From positions 248,001-312,000 of the forward strand of contig NZ_JAVFWN010000001.1 in the NCBI RefSeq assembly GCF_030929495.1: DNA of 64,000 bases, written 5' to 3'. The notes under the pieces are model-generated. The model made no database searches. It worked only from the letters and a program-made list of their open reading frames with translations, and was not told the DNA's origin. Both the position numbers and the translations under genes were made by a program. This stretch comes from Nocardioides sp. LHD-245. GTDB taxonomy: Bacteria > Actinomycetota > Actinomycetes > Propionibacteriales > Nocardioidaceae. Each line of letters begins with the position of its first letter. Position 1 is the first letter of the stretch. This document shows positions 1 to 8,702 of this stretch, piece after piece.

Positions 1-183
1 GGACAGGACGGCGTCACCGTCGACAAGCTCGACGGGCTCAGCGTCGGCCATGCCGACTGGGCGTTCAACGTGCGTGCCTCCAACACCGAGCCGCTGCTGC
101 GGCTCAACACCGAGGGGAAGGACGAGACCACCATGGTCCGAGTACGCGACGAGGTTCTCGCGACGATCCGGAGCGGCAGGTGA
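1..183 (+). CDS. manB: Phosphomannomutase/phosphoglucomutase, C-terminal end (partial)
   Basis: The window opens inside this gene and only the last 60 residues are seen. They are the C-terminal phosphate-binding domain of an alpha-D-phosphohexomutase, with the signature [14 protein letters not shown] preceded by WAFNV. The family moves phosphate between C6 and C1 of a hexose through a phosphoserine that lies in the missing part, so mannose versus glucose preference cannot be read here. The next two genes (Trm112-like, SIS) are the neighbours of the phosphomannomutase gene in mycobacteria, which favours ManB and GDP-mannose supply. The stop codon overlaps the GTG of the next gene. Confidence 0.85.
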   Translation, partial: GQDGVTVDKLDGLSVGHADWAFNVRASNTEPLLRLNTEGKDETTMVRVRDEVLATIRSGR

Positions 184-374
184 GCGCGGTGGGCGACATC
201 GCGCCGGAGTTGCTCGCGATCATCGTCTGCCCCGCCTGCAAGGGCGAGCTCGCGGTGACGCCCGCGGGCGCCGACGACGGCGTGGAGCTGGTGTGCCAGG
301 GGTGCGGACTCGCCTACCCCGTCCGCGACGGGATCCCGGTCCTGCTGGTCGACGAGGCTCGCAAGCCCGCCTGA
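180..374 (+). CDS. Trm112-like zinc protein
   Basis: A 64-residue protein of the Trm112/YcaR-like family. Two CxxC pairs are visible (C17/C20 in CPAC and C39/C42 in CQGC), which should bind one zinc, followed by the typical [15 protein letters not shown] ending. Family members are small partners or activators of methyltransferases, or act as stand-alone zinc proteins; the partner here is unknown. The GTG start overlaps the manB stop as GTGA, so translation is probably coupled. The length is normal for the family. Confidence 0.85.
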   Translation: MSAVGDIAPELLAIIVCPACKGELAVTPAGADDGVELVCQGCGLAYPVRDGIPVLLVDEARKPA

Positions 375-397
375 GGGCGGGACGAAGGAGCGGTCCG

Positions 398-1423
398 ATG
401 GTCTGGTTCGACGAGTCCCGGCTGGACGACGAGACGGCGCTCGCCGCCGCCGACCTCCGGCTGCGGACCCTGGCCGAGGCCGGTGCGCGGGTACGCCGCG
501 AGGTCGGTGGCTGCGCCGACGCGATCGCCGAGGCGGTCTCCCGCTCGATCGAGTCCCGCCCCCGCGCGGTGATCGCGGCCGGCCCGGACTCCCGGCTGCT
601 GCGGGCCGTGCTCGAGCCGTTCTGCCCGGTGCCCTTCGTGGCCTGGCCGTCGCCGGCCCTGCCGGGCTGGGCCGGGAGTCTCGACCTGGTCGTCGTGCTC
701 GCGCCCGAGGGCGGCGACCCCGGCACCGCCCTGGCCGTCGCCGAGGCCGCGCGCCGCGGCTGTCAGCTCGTGGTCGCCGCGCCACCCGACTCGGTCGTCG
801 CCGAGCACGCCACCGGTCGCTGGACCACGCTGTTGCCGACCAGCACCGGAGACCAGCTCGCCACCGCCGTCGCGATGCTGTCCTTCCTCGACCAGGTCAA
901 CCTCGGCCCGACCACCGAGCCCGACGCCGTGGCGGAGGCCCTGGACACGGTCGCGATCGGATGCTCGCCGCATCGCGACATCTCCATCAACCCCGCGAAG
1001 ATGCTCGCCATCTCGCTCGCCGATGCCGCCCCGCTGGTCTGGGGCGGGTCGGTCCTGGCCGCGCGGGCCGCGCGGCGGATCGCGGAGTCGATCCGGCGTA
1101 CGTCAGGGCGCACCGCCCTCGCCGGGGATGCCGAGCACCTCCTCCCGGTGCTGGAGGCGGCGCGCCCCCGCAACGTCTTCGCCGACCCGGTCGCCGACGG
1201 GACCGGCGATCGCCGCCCGGTGCTGGTCATGCTCGACGACGGCGTCGACGACCCGGTGGTCCGCGACCAGCGCCACCGGCTCGAGGCCGCGGCCCGCAGC
1301 CAGGACGTCCGGATCGAGCACGTCGCCTCCGAGGCGACCGGCGAGGTCGCCCGCTACGCCTCACTGCTGCTCAGCGGCACCTATGCCGCGGAGTTCCTCC
1401 GCCTGGGGCTCGTCGCCGACTGA
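398..1423 (+). CDS. SIS-domain protein, phosphoglucose-isomerase-like (Rv3256c/TobH type)
   Basis: A 341-residue protein starting MVWFDESRLDD. The ATG is chosen because GAAGGAG lies 7 nt upstream and because the longer open frame runs through the Trm112-like gene. The sequence has two sugar-isomerase-like halves: an N-terminal part with strand-rich LDLVVVLAPEGGDPGTALAVAEAARRG-type SIS features, and a C-terminal part ending in YAAEFLRLGL as in bacterial phosphoglucose/phosphomannose isomerases. It sits directly after the manB-Trm112 pair, as the Rv3256c protein does in mycobacteria. A role in mannose-phosphate metabolism is inferred; catalytic activity is not shown. No separate manA gene follows, which leaves open whether this protein supplies the isomerase. 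Confidence 0.75.
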   Translation: MVWFDESRLDDETALAAADLRLRTLAEAGARVRREVGGCADAIAEAVSRSIESRPRAVIAAGPDSRLLRAVLEPFCPVPFVAWPSPALPGWAGSLDLVVVLAPEGGDPGTALAVAEAARRGCQLVVAAPPDSVVAEHATGRWTTLLPTSTGDQLATAVAMLSFLDQVNLGPTTEPDAVAEALDTVAIGCSPHRDISINPAKMLAISLADAAPLVWGGSVLAARAARRIAESIRRTSGRTALAGDAEHLLPVLEAARPRNVFADPVADGTGDRRPVLVMLDDGVDDPVVRDQRHRLEAAARSQDVRIEHVASEATGEVARYASLLLSGTYAAEFLRLGLVAD

Positions 1424-1496
1424 CCCGAGACGGGTTCTCAGGATCGGGTTGTCTGACACTTGGTCTCGGCACAGGCGGTTCGGGTACCAAGGAGTG

Positions 1497-2576
1497 ATGT
1501 CCTCACCTTCTCGGGACCCGTGGCTCGACAACGCGAAGATGGGCCTGGTCACGCTCGTCGTGGTCGGGCACCTGCTGGCGCTGCTGCCCGCCGACGGGCC
1601 GGGCGGGCGGGTCTACGACTTCGTCTACCTGTGGCACATGCCGGCCTTCGTCTTCCTCTCCGGCTACCTCTCCCGTGGCTTCCGCTACAGCCCCACCCGG
1701 CTGTGGCAGCTGGTCACGACGCTGCTGGTCCCGTACCTCCTCTTCGAGGGCGCGCTCGCCTGGTTCCGGGTCAATGTGGGCGGCGAGCGGTTGTGGGACC
1801 TGTGGCTCGATCCGCACTTCCCGCTCTGGTACCTGCTCGCCATGGTCGCGTGGCGCCTGGTCACCCCCCTCCTGCGGCCTCTGTGGGGAGGCGTTCTCGT
1901 GGCCGTCGGGATCTCCGTCGCCGGCGGCTTCCTCGCGGGTGACTGGACCCGCTGGCTGGACGCGCCGCGGGTCCTCGGCTTCCTGCCCTTCTTCGTGCTG
2001 GGGCTGAAGACGACGCCCGAGGCGCTGGAATGGCTGCGCGGCCGGTTCCCGGCGCTGCTCGGCGTCGCCACCTTCGCCGTCCTCGGCCTGCTGGCGAGCT
2101 CGTTCGAGGCGTGGTCGAGCCGGCCCTACCTCTACTACCGTCCGTACGCGCTGCTCGACGACCCGACCTCGACGGCGGTGCTGACTCGGCTGCTCATGCT
2201 GCTGGCCGGTGCCGCCGGTGCGCTCGCCTGGCTGACCCTGGTGTCGCGGATCGGCGGCTGGTTCAGCCGGATGGGCGGCGCCACGCTGGTCGTCTATCTC
2301 TTCCACGGCTTCGCGGTGAAGGAGCTGGAGTACCTCGGCTTCGTCGCGTGGGCCCAGGACCGGCCCTGGCTGGGTCTGTTCGGCGCCGTCGTGATCGGCG
2401 TGGGCGTCGCGCTGCTGCTGGCCGCCCCGCCCGTGCGCCGGGTGCTCGAGCGGGTGGTCGACCCGTTCGACGTCGCCCACCGCCGGATGCGGGAGGCGGT
2501 GCGGCTCACCGGAGTCGTCCACGAGCAGGAGACCGCGGACCGCGCAGCAGCGCGGTCGGTGCCTGCGGGCCGGTAG
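1497..2576 (+). CDS. Membrane acyltransferase, fucose-4-O-acetylase-like
   Basis: A 359-residue integral membrane protein of the acyltransferase 3 family. The N-terminus RDPWLDNAKMGLVTLVVVGHLL holds the typical first helix with the conserved Asp and the His of the family (DNAK...GH), and about ten hydrophobic segments follow. Such proteins transfer acetyl or related groups to sugars outside or across the membrane. The start ATG has AAGGAG just upstream; the open frame extends much further back but overlaps the SIS gene. The acceptor substrate is not indicated by its neighbours. The C-terminal tail is cytoplasmic-like and charged. Confidence 0.8.
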   Translation: MSSPSRDPWLDNAKMGLVTLVVVGHLLALLPADGPGGRVYDFVYLWHMPAFVFLSGYLSRGFRYSPTRLWQLVTTLLVPYLLFEGALAWFRVNVGGERLWDLWLDPHFPLWYLLAMVAWRLVTPLLRPLWGGVLVAVGISVAGGFLAGDWTRWLDAPRVLGFLPFFVLGLKTTPEALEWLRGRFPALLGVATFAVLGLLASSFEAWSSRPYLYYRPYALLDDPTSTAVLTRLLMLLAGAAGALAWLTLVSRIGGWFSRMGGATLVVYLFHGFAVKELEYLGFVAWAQDRPWLGLFGAVVIGVGVALLLAAPPVRRVLERVVDPFDVAHRRMREAVRLTGVVHEQETADRAAARSVPAGR

Positions 2577-2636
2577 CCTTTCGGGCATGCCCTGCTGCCC
2601 CTCTGGCCTGATCCGTCCCGCCCACCGGGGACGCCG

Positions 2637-3617
2637 GTGAGCGCCGGCCTGTTCGGCCTGCTCGACGACGTCGCCGCCATCGCCAAGATGGCCGCCGCGT
2701 CGATCGACGACGTCGGGGCCGCGGCCGGCAAGGCGACGGCCAAGGCGGCGGGTGTCGTGGTCGACGACACCGCCGTCACCCCGCAGTACGTCCACGGCGT
2801 CGCCGCGGAGCGCGAGCTCCCCATCGTCAAGCAGATCGCGATCGGCTCGATCCGCAACAAGCTGCTGATCATCCTGCCGGTCGCGCTGCTGCTCAGTGAG
2901 TTCCTCCCCGACCTGCTGCCGATCATCCTGATGGTCGGCGGCACCTTCCTCGCCTACGAGGGCGCCCACAAGCTCTGGCACCTGTTCTCCGGCCACGACG
3001 ACCACGACACCCCCGTCGCGGAGATCGGCCCGGAGGCGGAGCGGGAGATGATCTCCGGCGCGATCCGCACCGACCTGATCCTGTCCGCCGAGATCATGGT
3101 GATCGCCCTCGCCTCCGTGGAGGACGAGAGCTTCTGGGCCCGGCTCGCGATCCTCGTCGTCGTCGCGATCGCGATCACGATCGTCGTGTACGGCGTGGTC
3201 GCCCTCATCGTGAAGATGGACGACACCGGACTGCTCCTGTCGCAGCGCCCGTCGGCGTTCGCGCAGAAGGTCGGCCGCGGCCTGGTCGCCGCCATGCCGC
3301 GGCTGCTGGCGGTGATCTCGGTGGTCGGCACCGTCGCCATGCTGTGGGTCGGCGGCCACATCCTGCTCGTCAACGTGCACGAGGTCGGCTGGTGGGACGC
3401 GCCCTACACCTGGGTCCACGGCATCGAGGAGGACATCGAGCATGCCGTCGAGGGGTTCCTCGGCAGCGCGCTCGCCTGGCTCGCCAACACCGCGATCTCG
3501 GCCGTCATCGGTCTCGTCGTCGGGACCGTCGTGGTCGCCGTCGTCCGGATCCTGCCGTTCAAGGGCGACAAGGGCCCGGTCGAGCGGTACGACGAGGGCG
3601 AGCCCGCCGCGCACTGA
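2637..3617 (+). CDS. DUF808 family inner-membrane protein (YedI-like)
   Basis: A 326-residue membrane protein of the DUF808 family. It starts MSAGLFGLLDDVAAIAKMAAASIDD, the family hallmark, followed by the segment PVALLLSEFLPDLLPIILMVGG and then EGAHKLWH. At least five hydrophobic helices are visible. The family is widespread but has no established function. GTG is used as the start; there is only a weak purine run upstream. The gene is convergent with the catabolic operon and ends 47 nt before the end of its last gene. Confidence 0.85.
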   Translation: MSAGLFGLLDDVAAIAKMAAASIDDVGAAAGKATAKAAGVVVDDTAVTPQYVHGVAAERELPIVKQIAIGSIRNKLLIILPVALLLSEFLPDLLPIILMVGGTFLAYEGAHKLWHLFSGHDDHDTPVAEIGPEAEREMISGAIRTDLILSAEIMVIALASVEDESFWARLAILVVVAIAITIVVYGVVALIVKMDDTGLLLSQRPSAFAQKVGRGLVAAMPRLLAVISVVGTVAMLWVGGHILLVNVHEVGWWDAPYTWVHGIEEDIEHAVEGFLGSALAWLANTAISAVIGLVVGTVVVAVVRILPFKGDKGPVERYDEGEPAAH

Positions 3618-3664
3618 CCGCCGCCGAGGCCGGGCCTGGGGAGGTCCGGCTTGGGAGGCGCGCC

Positions 3665-4384
3665 CTAGTGGTCGGTGCGCTCCTCGCGTCGGCGCAGGTA
3701 GCTCCATCCGTGGTGCAGCTGCTCGGCGGAATAGCAGCGCGCCCTCTTGGCGAGTGCCTCGGCGTCGTCGGAGACGTGCAGGGCCCGGCGGCCCGCCGCC
3801 GACAGTGCCAGGAGCTGCATCCGGCACGCCTTCTCCAGCAGGACGGCCGCGAAGACCGCCTCGGGGATCGACGGTCCGGCCACCACGACGCCATGATTGA
3901 CCAGCAGCAGCGCGTTCCGGTCGCCCAGGGCGGCGGCGACGGCCGCACCCAGCTCGGGAGTGCGGATGAGGTCACCGGTCTCCACGAAGCGTGCGATGTC
4001 GGGCGGGACGAACAGGGTGGCCTCGTGGGCGACGGGCTGCAGGGGGAGGCCGGTCGACGCGAGGGTGGTGGCCGCCTCGGGGTGGGTGTGGACGACGCAG
4101 CTGACGTCCGGCCTGGCTCGCATCACCTCGGTATGGATGAAGCGCTCCAGGTGCGCGGGGCCGCGGCCCTCCACGACGTTCCCGTCGAGGTCGATGAGCT
4201 GGATGTCGTCCTCGGCGAGCTCGTCGAACCCCCGGCCCGGCCGTTTGAGCCAGAGCCCGCGCCCGTCCGCGTCACGCAGGGACACGTGTCCCCAGACCAG
4301 GTCCGCGTGCCCGTTGGCGGCGAGGATCCGTCCGGCCTCGACGACGGCGCCGCGCGGGTCCGCCGGGGCCGCCTCAGCCGCCAT
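3665..4384 (-). CDS. Class II aldolase/adducin-family protein (aldolase or decarboxylase)
   Basis: A 239-residue class II aldolase/adducin fold protein. The metal ligands are present: H99 and H101 in VVHTHPEAA and H164 in NHGVV, with E86 in the helix before. The family includes fuculose-phosphate-type aldolases and also decarboxylases of ring-cleavage pathways, for example the 3-hydroxy-2-methylpyridine-4,5-dicarboxylate decarboxylase of vitamin B6 breakdown. Given the extradiol dioxygenase and hydrolases upstream, a C-C cleaving or decarboxylating step late in aromatic or heterocycle catabolism is more likely than sugar metabolism; this is inference. Its start overlaps the end of the preceding hydrolase gene by 11 nt, and it is the last gene of the operon. 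Confidence 0.8.
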   Translation of the reverse strand: MAAEAAPADPRGAVVEAGRILAANGHADLVWGHVSLRDADGRGLWLKRPGRGFDELAEDDIQLIDLDGNVVEGRGPAHLERFIHTEVMRARPDVSCVVHTHPEAATTLASTGLPLQPVAHEATLFVPPDIARFVETGDLIRTPELGAAVAAALGDRNALLLVNHGVVVAGPSIPEAVFAAVLLEKACRMQLLALSAAGRRALHVSDDAEALAKRARCYSAEQLHHGWSYLRRREERTDH

Positions 4385-5252
4385 GTCCGACCAGGAACTC
4401 GCCGGCCAGCTTGTTGAACTGCTCGGGCTGCTCGAACATCGGCCAGTGCCCGGCGTCGGTGATCAGCTCGAAGGAGCCGTTCGGCAGCAGCTCGCTCGCC
4501 CGGCGGCCGACCTCCGCCCGGGTGGTGGGGTTCTGGTCGGACCACAGCACGAGCACCTCGTGGGGGATCGTGACCAGGTCGGCCTCGGTCAGCAGGTAGG
4601 ACCGGTTCTCCTCACCGGGTTGCTCGGCGACCATCTTGGGCATGGCGAGGCGGCTGTCGGGGCGGGTGTAGATCCGGTACCGCGCCTCGACCAGCTCGTC
4701 GGTGACGGAGGCGGGGTCCGCCATGAGCCACTCGAGCCTGGTGCGCACGGACGCGTGCGTGGGTGTGTCGACCGCCTTCTTCGTGACGTCGCGGACCCGG
4801 GCGTGGACATCGGCGCTCTCTCGCCGGCTCGCGTCGTCGTCGAGGAGGATGCCGGCGCCGGTCGCGAACACGATCTTGCCGATGCGCTCGGGGTGATGCC
4901 GCGCGGTGTGGAGGGCGATCCAGCCACCCAGGCTCTGACCGACGATGTGGGCCCGCTCGATCGCGAGCGCGTCCATGAAGGCGAGCAGGTGCTCGGTGAA
5001 GAGGGGGGCGTGGTAGGTGACGTCGAGGGGCTTGTCGGTGAACCCGTGCCCGATGGCGTCGATGGCGTGCACCTGCAGACCCCGCTCCGCGAGGGGGACG
5101 ACGTTGCGGACGAAGCCCTCGGCGTGCCCGGTGAGGCCGCCGATCATGATGACGTGGTCGCCGGTCCGGCCGGCTTCGACCGACCGGGTGCGCCAGGCGC
5201 CGGCCTGGTGGTAGCGGATCTCGGCGCCGAGCGCGCTGTTCCAGAAGGACAT
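4374..5252 (-). CDS. Alpha/beta hydrolase, meta-cleavage-product hydrolase type
   Basis: A 292-residue alpha/beta hydrolase resembling MhpC/BphD/HsaD C-C hydrolases. The triad is complete: S107 in GQSLGG, D239 in LWSDQ and H269 in AGHWPMFEQPEQF, with the oxyanion stretch GGLTGHAEGF near residues 39-47. Such enzymes hydrolyse the C-C bond of ring-opened dioxygenase products, or ester/amide bonds in heterocycle pathways. The start is the ATG of MSFWNSALG; the open frame continues upstream but overlaps the next hydrolase. It is 5 nt downstream of the related but degenerate hydrolase gene, suggesting a tandem duplication with divergence. Confidence 0.82.
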   Translation of the reverse strand: MSFWNSALGAEIRYHQAGAWRTRSVEAGRTGDHVIMIGGLTGHAEGFVRNVVPLAERGLQVHAIDAIGHGFTDKPLDVTYHAPLFTEHLLAFMDALAIERAHIVGQSLGGWIALHTARHHPERIGKIVFATGAGILLDDDASRRESADVHARVRDVTKKAVDTPTHASVRTRLEWLMADPASVTDELVEARYRIYTRPDSRLAMPKMVAEQPGEENRSYLLTEADLVTIPHEVLVLWSDQNPTTRAEVGRRASELLPNGSFELITDAGHWPMFEQPEQFNKLAGEFLVGHGG

Positions 5253-5257
5253 GGTGA

Positions 5258-6112
5258 TCACCTTTCGAGGTACTGCAGGAGGTGGGCGTTGACGAGCTCG
5301 GGCCGCTCGTAGTGCGGCCACTGCTTGGCGGCCGGGATGGTCACGGCGCGCGCGGCGGGGAGCCGGCCGGCGATGTCGGTCAGCAGCGGCGCGGGCAGGT
5401 GGCCGTGCTCGCCGTGGAGGAACAGGATGGAGCGGCCGGCGACGGCGAGGCACGCGGGCTCGACGACGTAGGCCGCGTTGTCCGCGGACCGGACGGCGAG
5501 GTGGACCGCTCCCGCGCCGGGGAGCGCGTAGAGGCGGCGGCGGAGGTCGATCAGCTCCTCCTCGACCACGGTGGGGTCGTGGAGCAGCTGGGCGAACCTG
5601 AGGCGCACGTTGTCGATGCTCGGGTCGTCGAACGCTCGGCCGCCCGCCGTGGCCGCTGTCCGGACGCGCACGTCGCTCATCCGTTCGGCGTGGGTCTGCA
5701 GGCCGGCCGGCTCGATGAGCACCAGCCGCCGTATCGCCGGCGGGCGGGTGGCCAGCAGGTGCAGGACGGCCCACGCCCCGAGCGACTGGGCGACGACGTC
5801 GAAACCGCGCCCGTCGTCGAGCTGCGCCATCACCTGGTCCAGATGACCGGCGATCTCGCCGACGTCGTAGCGAGTGCCGGCATGCTCGGTCAGGCCGTGT
5901 CCCAGGAGGTCCACCGAGATCACCGTGCGCCGGGCCGAGAGCGCTGGCACGTTGCGGTGGAAGGACTCCAGGTGCCCGCCTCGGCCGTGCAGCACGAGCA
6001 CGGGTGTCCCGCCACTGTCGTCGTGGGGCGGGGTGACGACGATCCGGGTGCGGACGCCGCCGCAGGTGACCATCCGTACCTCGGATCCTGCGTAGTCGCT
6101 CCAGAGGCTCAC
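5258..6112 (-). CDS. Alpha/beta hydrolase homologue with altered catalytic triad
   Basis: A 284-residue alpha/beta hydrolase. The nucleophile elbow is kept (S110 in AQSLGAW) and the oxyanion region reads HGRGGHLESF. The positions that normally hold the acid and base are changed: where family members have GExD the sequence is GEHG (G237), and where they have GHWPxxE it is KQWPHYE (Q264 in place of His). The codons were checked directly on the strand. It may be a pseudo-enzyme, a binding partner of the intact paralogue downstream, or use other residues such as the shifted His of WPH. The GTG start overlaps the stop of the dienelactone hydrolase gene. Confidence 0.78.
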   Translation of the reverse strand: MSLWSDYAGSEVRMVTCGGVRTRIVVTPPHDDSGGTPVLVLHGRGGHLESFHRNVPALSARRTVISVDLLGHGLTEHAGTRYDVGEIAGHLDQVMAQLDDGRGFDVVAQSLGAWAVLHLLATRPPAIRRLVLIEPAGLQTHAERMSDVRVRTAATAGGRAFDDPSIDNVRLRFAQLLHDPTVVEEELIDLRRRLYALPGAGAVHLAVRSADNAAYVVEPACLAVAGRSILFLHGEHGHLPAPLLTDIAGRLPAARAVTIPAAKQWPHYERPELVNAHLLQYLER

Positions 6113-6879
6113 CCGAGCGACTCCCGGAGACACTGCACGATCCGTGCCCAGGTCAGGTCGGCCGCCTGGGGGGCGTAGTTCGGGTGGGTGTCGTCGTGGT
6201 AAGCGTGGCCCGCCCCTGCGTAGCGGTGGAGCTCGGCGCCCTTCGCGGCGGTCGGGAGGGCCTGCTCGAGCGCATCGATCTGCTCGGCCGGGATGGCCTG
6301 GTCGTCGCCTCCGAAGTGGAACTGCACGGGTGCCCTCAGCCGCTCCAGCAGCGGGATCCGGGAGAGGGGATCGCCGGTGGGGGAGTACTCGGCGGGCAGG
6401 ATCGGGATGCCGTAGAGGGAGACGATGACGTCGAGATCGTCGGTCACGGCGCCCCATGCCAGGACCGTGCCGCCACCGAGACAGAAGCCGAGAGCGCCCG
6501 CGCGGTCGCGGTCGGCCGCCGGGAGCGACCGGGCGAACCGGAGGCCCGCCTGGAGGTCCGGCACCGCCTGGTCGTCGCGCGCGGCCAGGAACGCCAGGGA
6601 CCGGCGCTCGTCCTGGGTCGCGTAGCTCTGCGGCGGCATGCCGCCCAGCCGGCTGAACAGGTCGACCGTCAGGGACACGAAGCCTTCGGCGGCGAGCCGC
6701 CGGGTGACCTCCTGGCGGTGCGGCGTGACTCCCAGGTTCTCGTGCGCGGTGATCACGATCGGGTGGATGCCGCCGTCGTCGGGCACCGCGAGGTAGCCCC
6801 GGATGAGATCGTCCCCCGAGCGGAAGTGGACCCAGCCGGCGCGGGTGCCGTCGGGATGGGCGGTCAGGTTGACGCTCAT
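6109..6879 (-). CDS. Dienelactone hydrolase family protein
   Basis: A 256-residue dienelactone hydrolase. The catalytic triad is visible: C133 in GFCLGGG, D193 in FGGDDQAIP and H225 in GAGHAYHDD. The Cys nucleophile marks true DLH-type enzymes, which open enol-lactones formed in ring-cleavage pathways. Family length is about 235-260 residues, so this is full length. Starts and stops overlap with both neighbours (ATGA with the IclR gene upstream, GTGA with the hydrolase downstream), so it is translated as part of the same operon. Its substrate is unknown; a lactone or ester arising from the extradiol product is inferred. Confidence 0.85.
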   Translation of the reverse strand: MSVNLTAHPDGTRAGWVHFRSGDDLIRGYLAVPDDGGIHPIVITAHENLGVTPHRQEVTRRLAAEGFVSLTVDLFSRLGGMPPQSYATQDERRSLAFLAARDDQAVPDLQAGLRFARSLPAADRDRAGALGFCLGGGTVLAWGAVTDDLDVIVSLYGIPILPAEYSPTGDPLSRIPLLERLRAPVQFHFGGDDQAIPAEQIDALEQALPTAAKGAELHRYAGAGHAYHDDTHPNYAPQAADLTWARIVQCLRESLG

Positions 6880-7700
6880 GGGGCCTTCCTTGCTGCTCCG
6901 GCGTCGAGATCGTCGATCGCCTTCTTGGTCGCGGTCGCGACGAGCTTGATGAGGGACTTGCCGAGCTCGGCCAGCCGCTTCTCGTGACCTCGTGCCGTGG
7001 GGACGATGACCGCCACGGCGCCGATGGGACGGGCGGTGAGGGTGACGGGGACGGCGACGCCGGACACGCCGGGGATGTACTCGTCACTCTCCGAGGCCCA
7101 GCCACGCTGCCGCGCCAGATCGACCTGCTCGGCCAGCTGGTCGGTGCTGACGACGCTCGCGGGCGTGCGTCGCACGAGGTGGATGCGCGGCACGAGGATC
7201 TCCGCCTCTTCGCTCGACAGCCCGGCCAGGACCGCCTTGCCGATGCAGCCCCCACCCATGCCGGATCGCTTGCCGACGGGTGAGGCCACGCTCAGCACGT
7301 GGGTCGAGTCGACCTTCTGGGTGATCAGGACGGTGTTGTCGATCCAGTTGGCCTCCGCGACCAGGATCGTCTCGCCGGTGGTCTCCGCCATGGTGTGGAC
7401 GACGTCGGCGGTGACGCGGCTCAGGGTGCTGGCGTTCGAGACCAGCCCGCCCAGCTCCAGGAGTCGGGAGCCGAGGGCGTAGGTGCCCCAGTCGTCCTGG
7501 CGCAGGAAGCCGCGTTCCACCAGGGTGCGGGCGATGCGGTGCGTGCTCGACGCCGGCAGCCCGACGGTATCCGCGAGATCTCTCAGGCTCAGCTGCGGGT
7601 GAGCCGCATTGAAGGCGAGCATGATGTCGACGGCGCGATCGACCGACTGCACGCTGCGTACGGAGCTTCCCGGCGGCCTCTCGATGCTCATGGCGACCAT
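6876..7700 (-). CDS. IclR-family transcriptional regulator
   Basis: A regulator of about 274 residues with an N-terminal winged helix (AVDIMLAFNAAHPQLSLRDLADTVGLPASSTHRIARTL) and a C-terminal IclR effector domain (GETILVAEANWID, GSGMGG-like and GVSGVAVPVTL). IclR proteins often control aromatic catabolism and bind 14-15 bp palindromes. The gene lies inside the operon between the importer and the hydrolases, so it would be autoregulated. I place the start at MVAMSIERPP just after the stop of the binding-protein gene; an in-frame ATG 33 nt earlier would overlap that gene. A candidate operator lies in front of the first gene of the operon. Confidence 0.85.
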   Translation of the reverse strand: MVAMSIERPPGSSVRSVQSVDRAVDIMLAFNAAHPQLSLRDLADTVGLPASSTHRIARTLVERGFLRQDDWGTYALGSRLLELGGLVSNASTLSRVTADVVHTMAETTGETILVAEANWIDNTVLITQKVDSTHVLSVASPVGKRSGMGGGCIGKAVLAGLSSEEAEILVPRIHLVRRTPASVVSTDQLAEQVDLARQRGWASESDEYIPGVSGVAVPVTLTARPIGAVAVIVPTARGHEKRLAELGKSLIKLVATATKKAIDDLDAGAARKAP

Positions 7701-7701
7701 C

Positions 7702-8646
7702 TCAGCCGCAGTAGGCCGGCGCGGCATCGACATTGTCCTTCGTCACGACCGTGGTCGGGATCTGACCGATGACCGGCTCGTCGCGGGGGTCCTCCAGCAG
7801 GTCGACCATCGTGCTCACGGCCTTCACCCCGAGCTCGTACGGCGAGCTCGCGACCAGCATGGCGAAGCGGCCCTCGCTGGTGGCCTCCAGCCCCTCCTCG
7901 GTGCCGCCGTTGGTGATGATCTTGATGTCGGACCGGCCGGCGTTCTCGAACGCGGTCAGCGCCCCGAACCCCATCTCCTCGTTGGGGACGAAGACGTACT
8001 GGACGTCGGGGTGGGACTGGAGGAGGTTCTCGGCGACCTCCTGGGCCTTCGCGCGCTGGAACATGCCGGGCTGCTCGAAGACGACCTTCGCCTCGGGGCC
8101 CAGCGCGGACTTGAAGCCGCCGACGAAGAGGTCGGACGCGGCTCCGGGCGCGCCGGCGATGATGGCGACGTCCACGTCCTTGCCCGCGGAGTCCTCGTTG
8201 AGCCACTGGGCCGCGACCTCGCCGGTGTGCTTGACGTCGGACAGCTCGGCTCCCGCCACACCAGCCATGTCCGGCCCTCCGACGGAGGTGAGGAAGATCG
8301 GGATGTCGGCGGCGACGGCCTTCGCGATCGCGCCCTCGAGGGAGTCGATGTTGACGGTCTGGAGCACGATCGCGTCGACCTGACGCACGATCATGTCCTC
8401 GACGTTCGCCTGCTCCTTGGCCGGGTCGCGCGTCGAGTTCGCGTGCACGATCTCCACCGGGACGCTCTGCGCCTCGTGGTCGATGCCGGCCTCCAGGCAC
8501 GTGTGGAAGTCGAGGCTGTCGGCGTTCACGAAGCCGATGGTGTATGCGGTGTCGCCGGCCTCGTCGGTGCCCGAGCCGCAGGCGGCCAGGGTGCTCGTCG
8601 CCACGGTGGCGGTCAGGACTGCGGTCAGGATGCGGGACTTCATCAT
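7702..8646 (-). CDS. Substrate-binding lipoprotein of a ribose-type ABC importer
   Basis: A 314-residue periplasmic-binding protein type 1 domain of the sugar (RbsB) class. A signal peptide ends in the lipobox TLAAC with the lipidated C23, followed by a GSGTDEAGD linker. The core begins YTIGFVNADSLDFHTCLEAGI and contains QVDAIVLQTVN and NGGTEEGLEA. It should capture the solute outside the membrane and hand it to the permease encoded 56 nt upstream in the operon. RbsB-like proteins are not limited to sugars, and the operon content argues for an aromatic or heterocyclic ligand. Two ATG codons are adjacent; either may be used. Confidence 0.88.
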   Translation of the reverse strand: MMKSRILTAVLTATVATSTLAACGSGTDEAGDTAYTIGFVNADSLDFHTCLEAGIDHEAQSVPVEIVHANSTRDPAKEQANVEDMIVRQVDAIVLQTVNIDSLEGAIAKAVAADIPIFLTSVGGPDMAGVAGAELSDVKHTGEVAAQWLNEDSAGKDVDVAIIAGAPGAASDLFVGGFKSALGPEAKVVFEQPGMFQRAKAQEVAENLLQSHPDVQYVFVPNEEMGFGALTAFENAGRSDIKIITNGGTEEGLEATSEGRFAMLVASSPYELGVKAVSTMVDLLEDPRDEPVIGQIPTTVVTKDNVDAAPAYCG

Positions 8647-8702
8647 GGGTGGTTGCCTTTCGGACTGGGGGTGGGATCCGAGATCGGGGTGCGGCCGAGC
8701 AC

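Noticed and set aside
1503..3827. 774-codon open frame on the minus strand
   Set aside because: It lies opposite the acyltransferase and DUF808 genes, both of which show clear families. Its composition (Arg, Asp, Gly, Gln, no hydrophobic core) is that of a GC-rich shadow.
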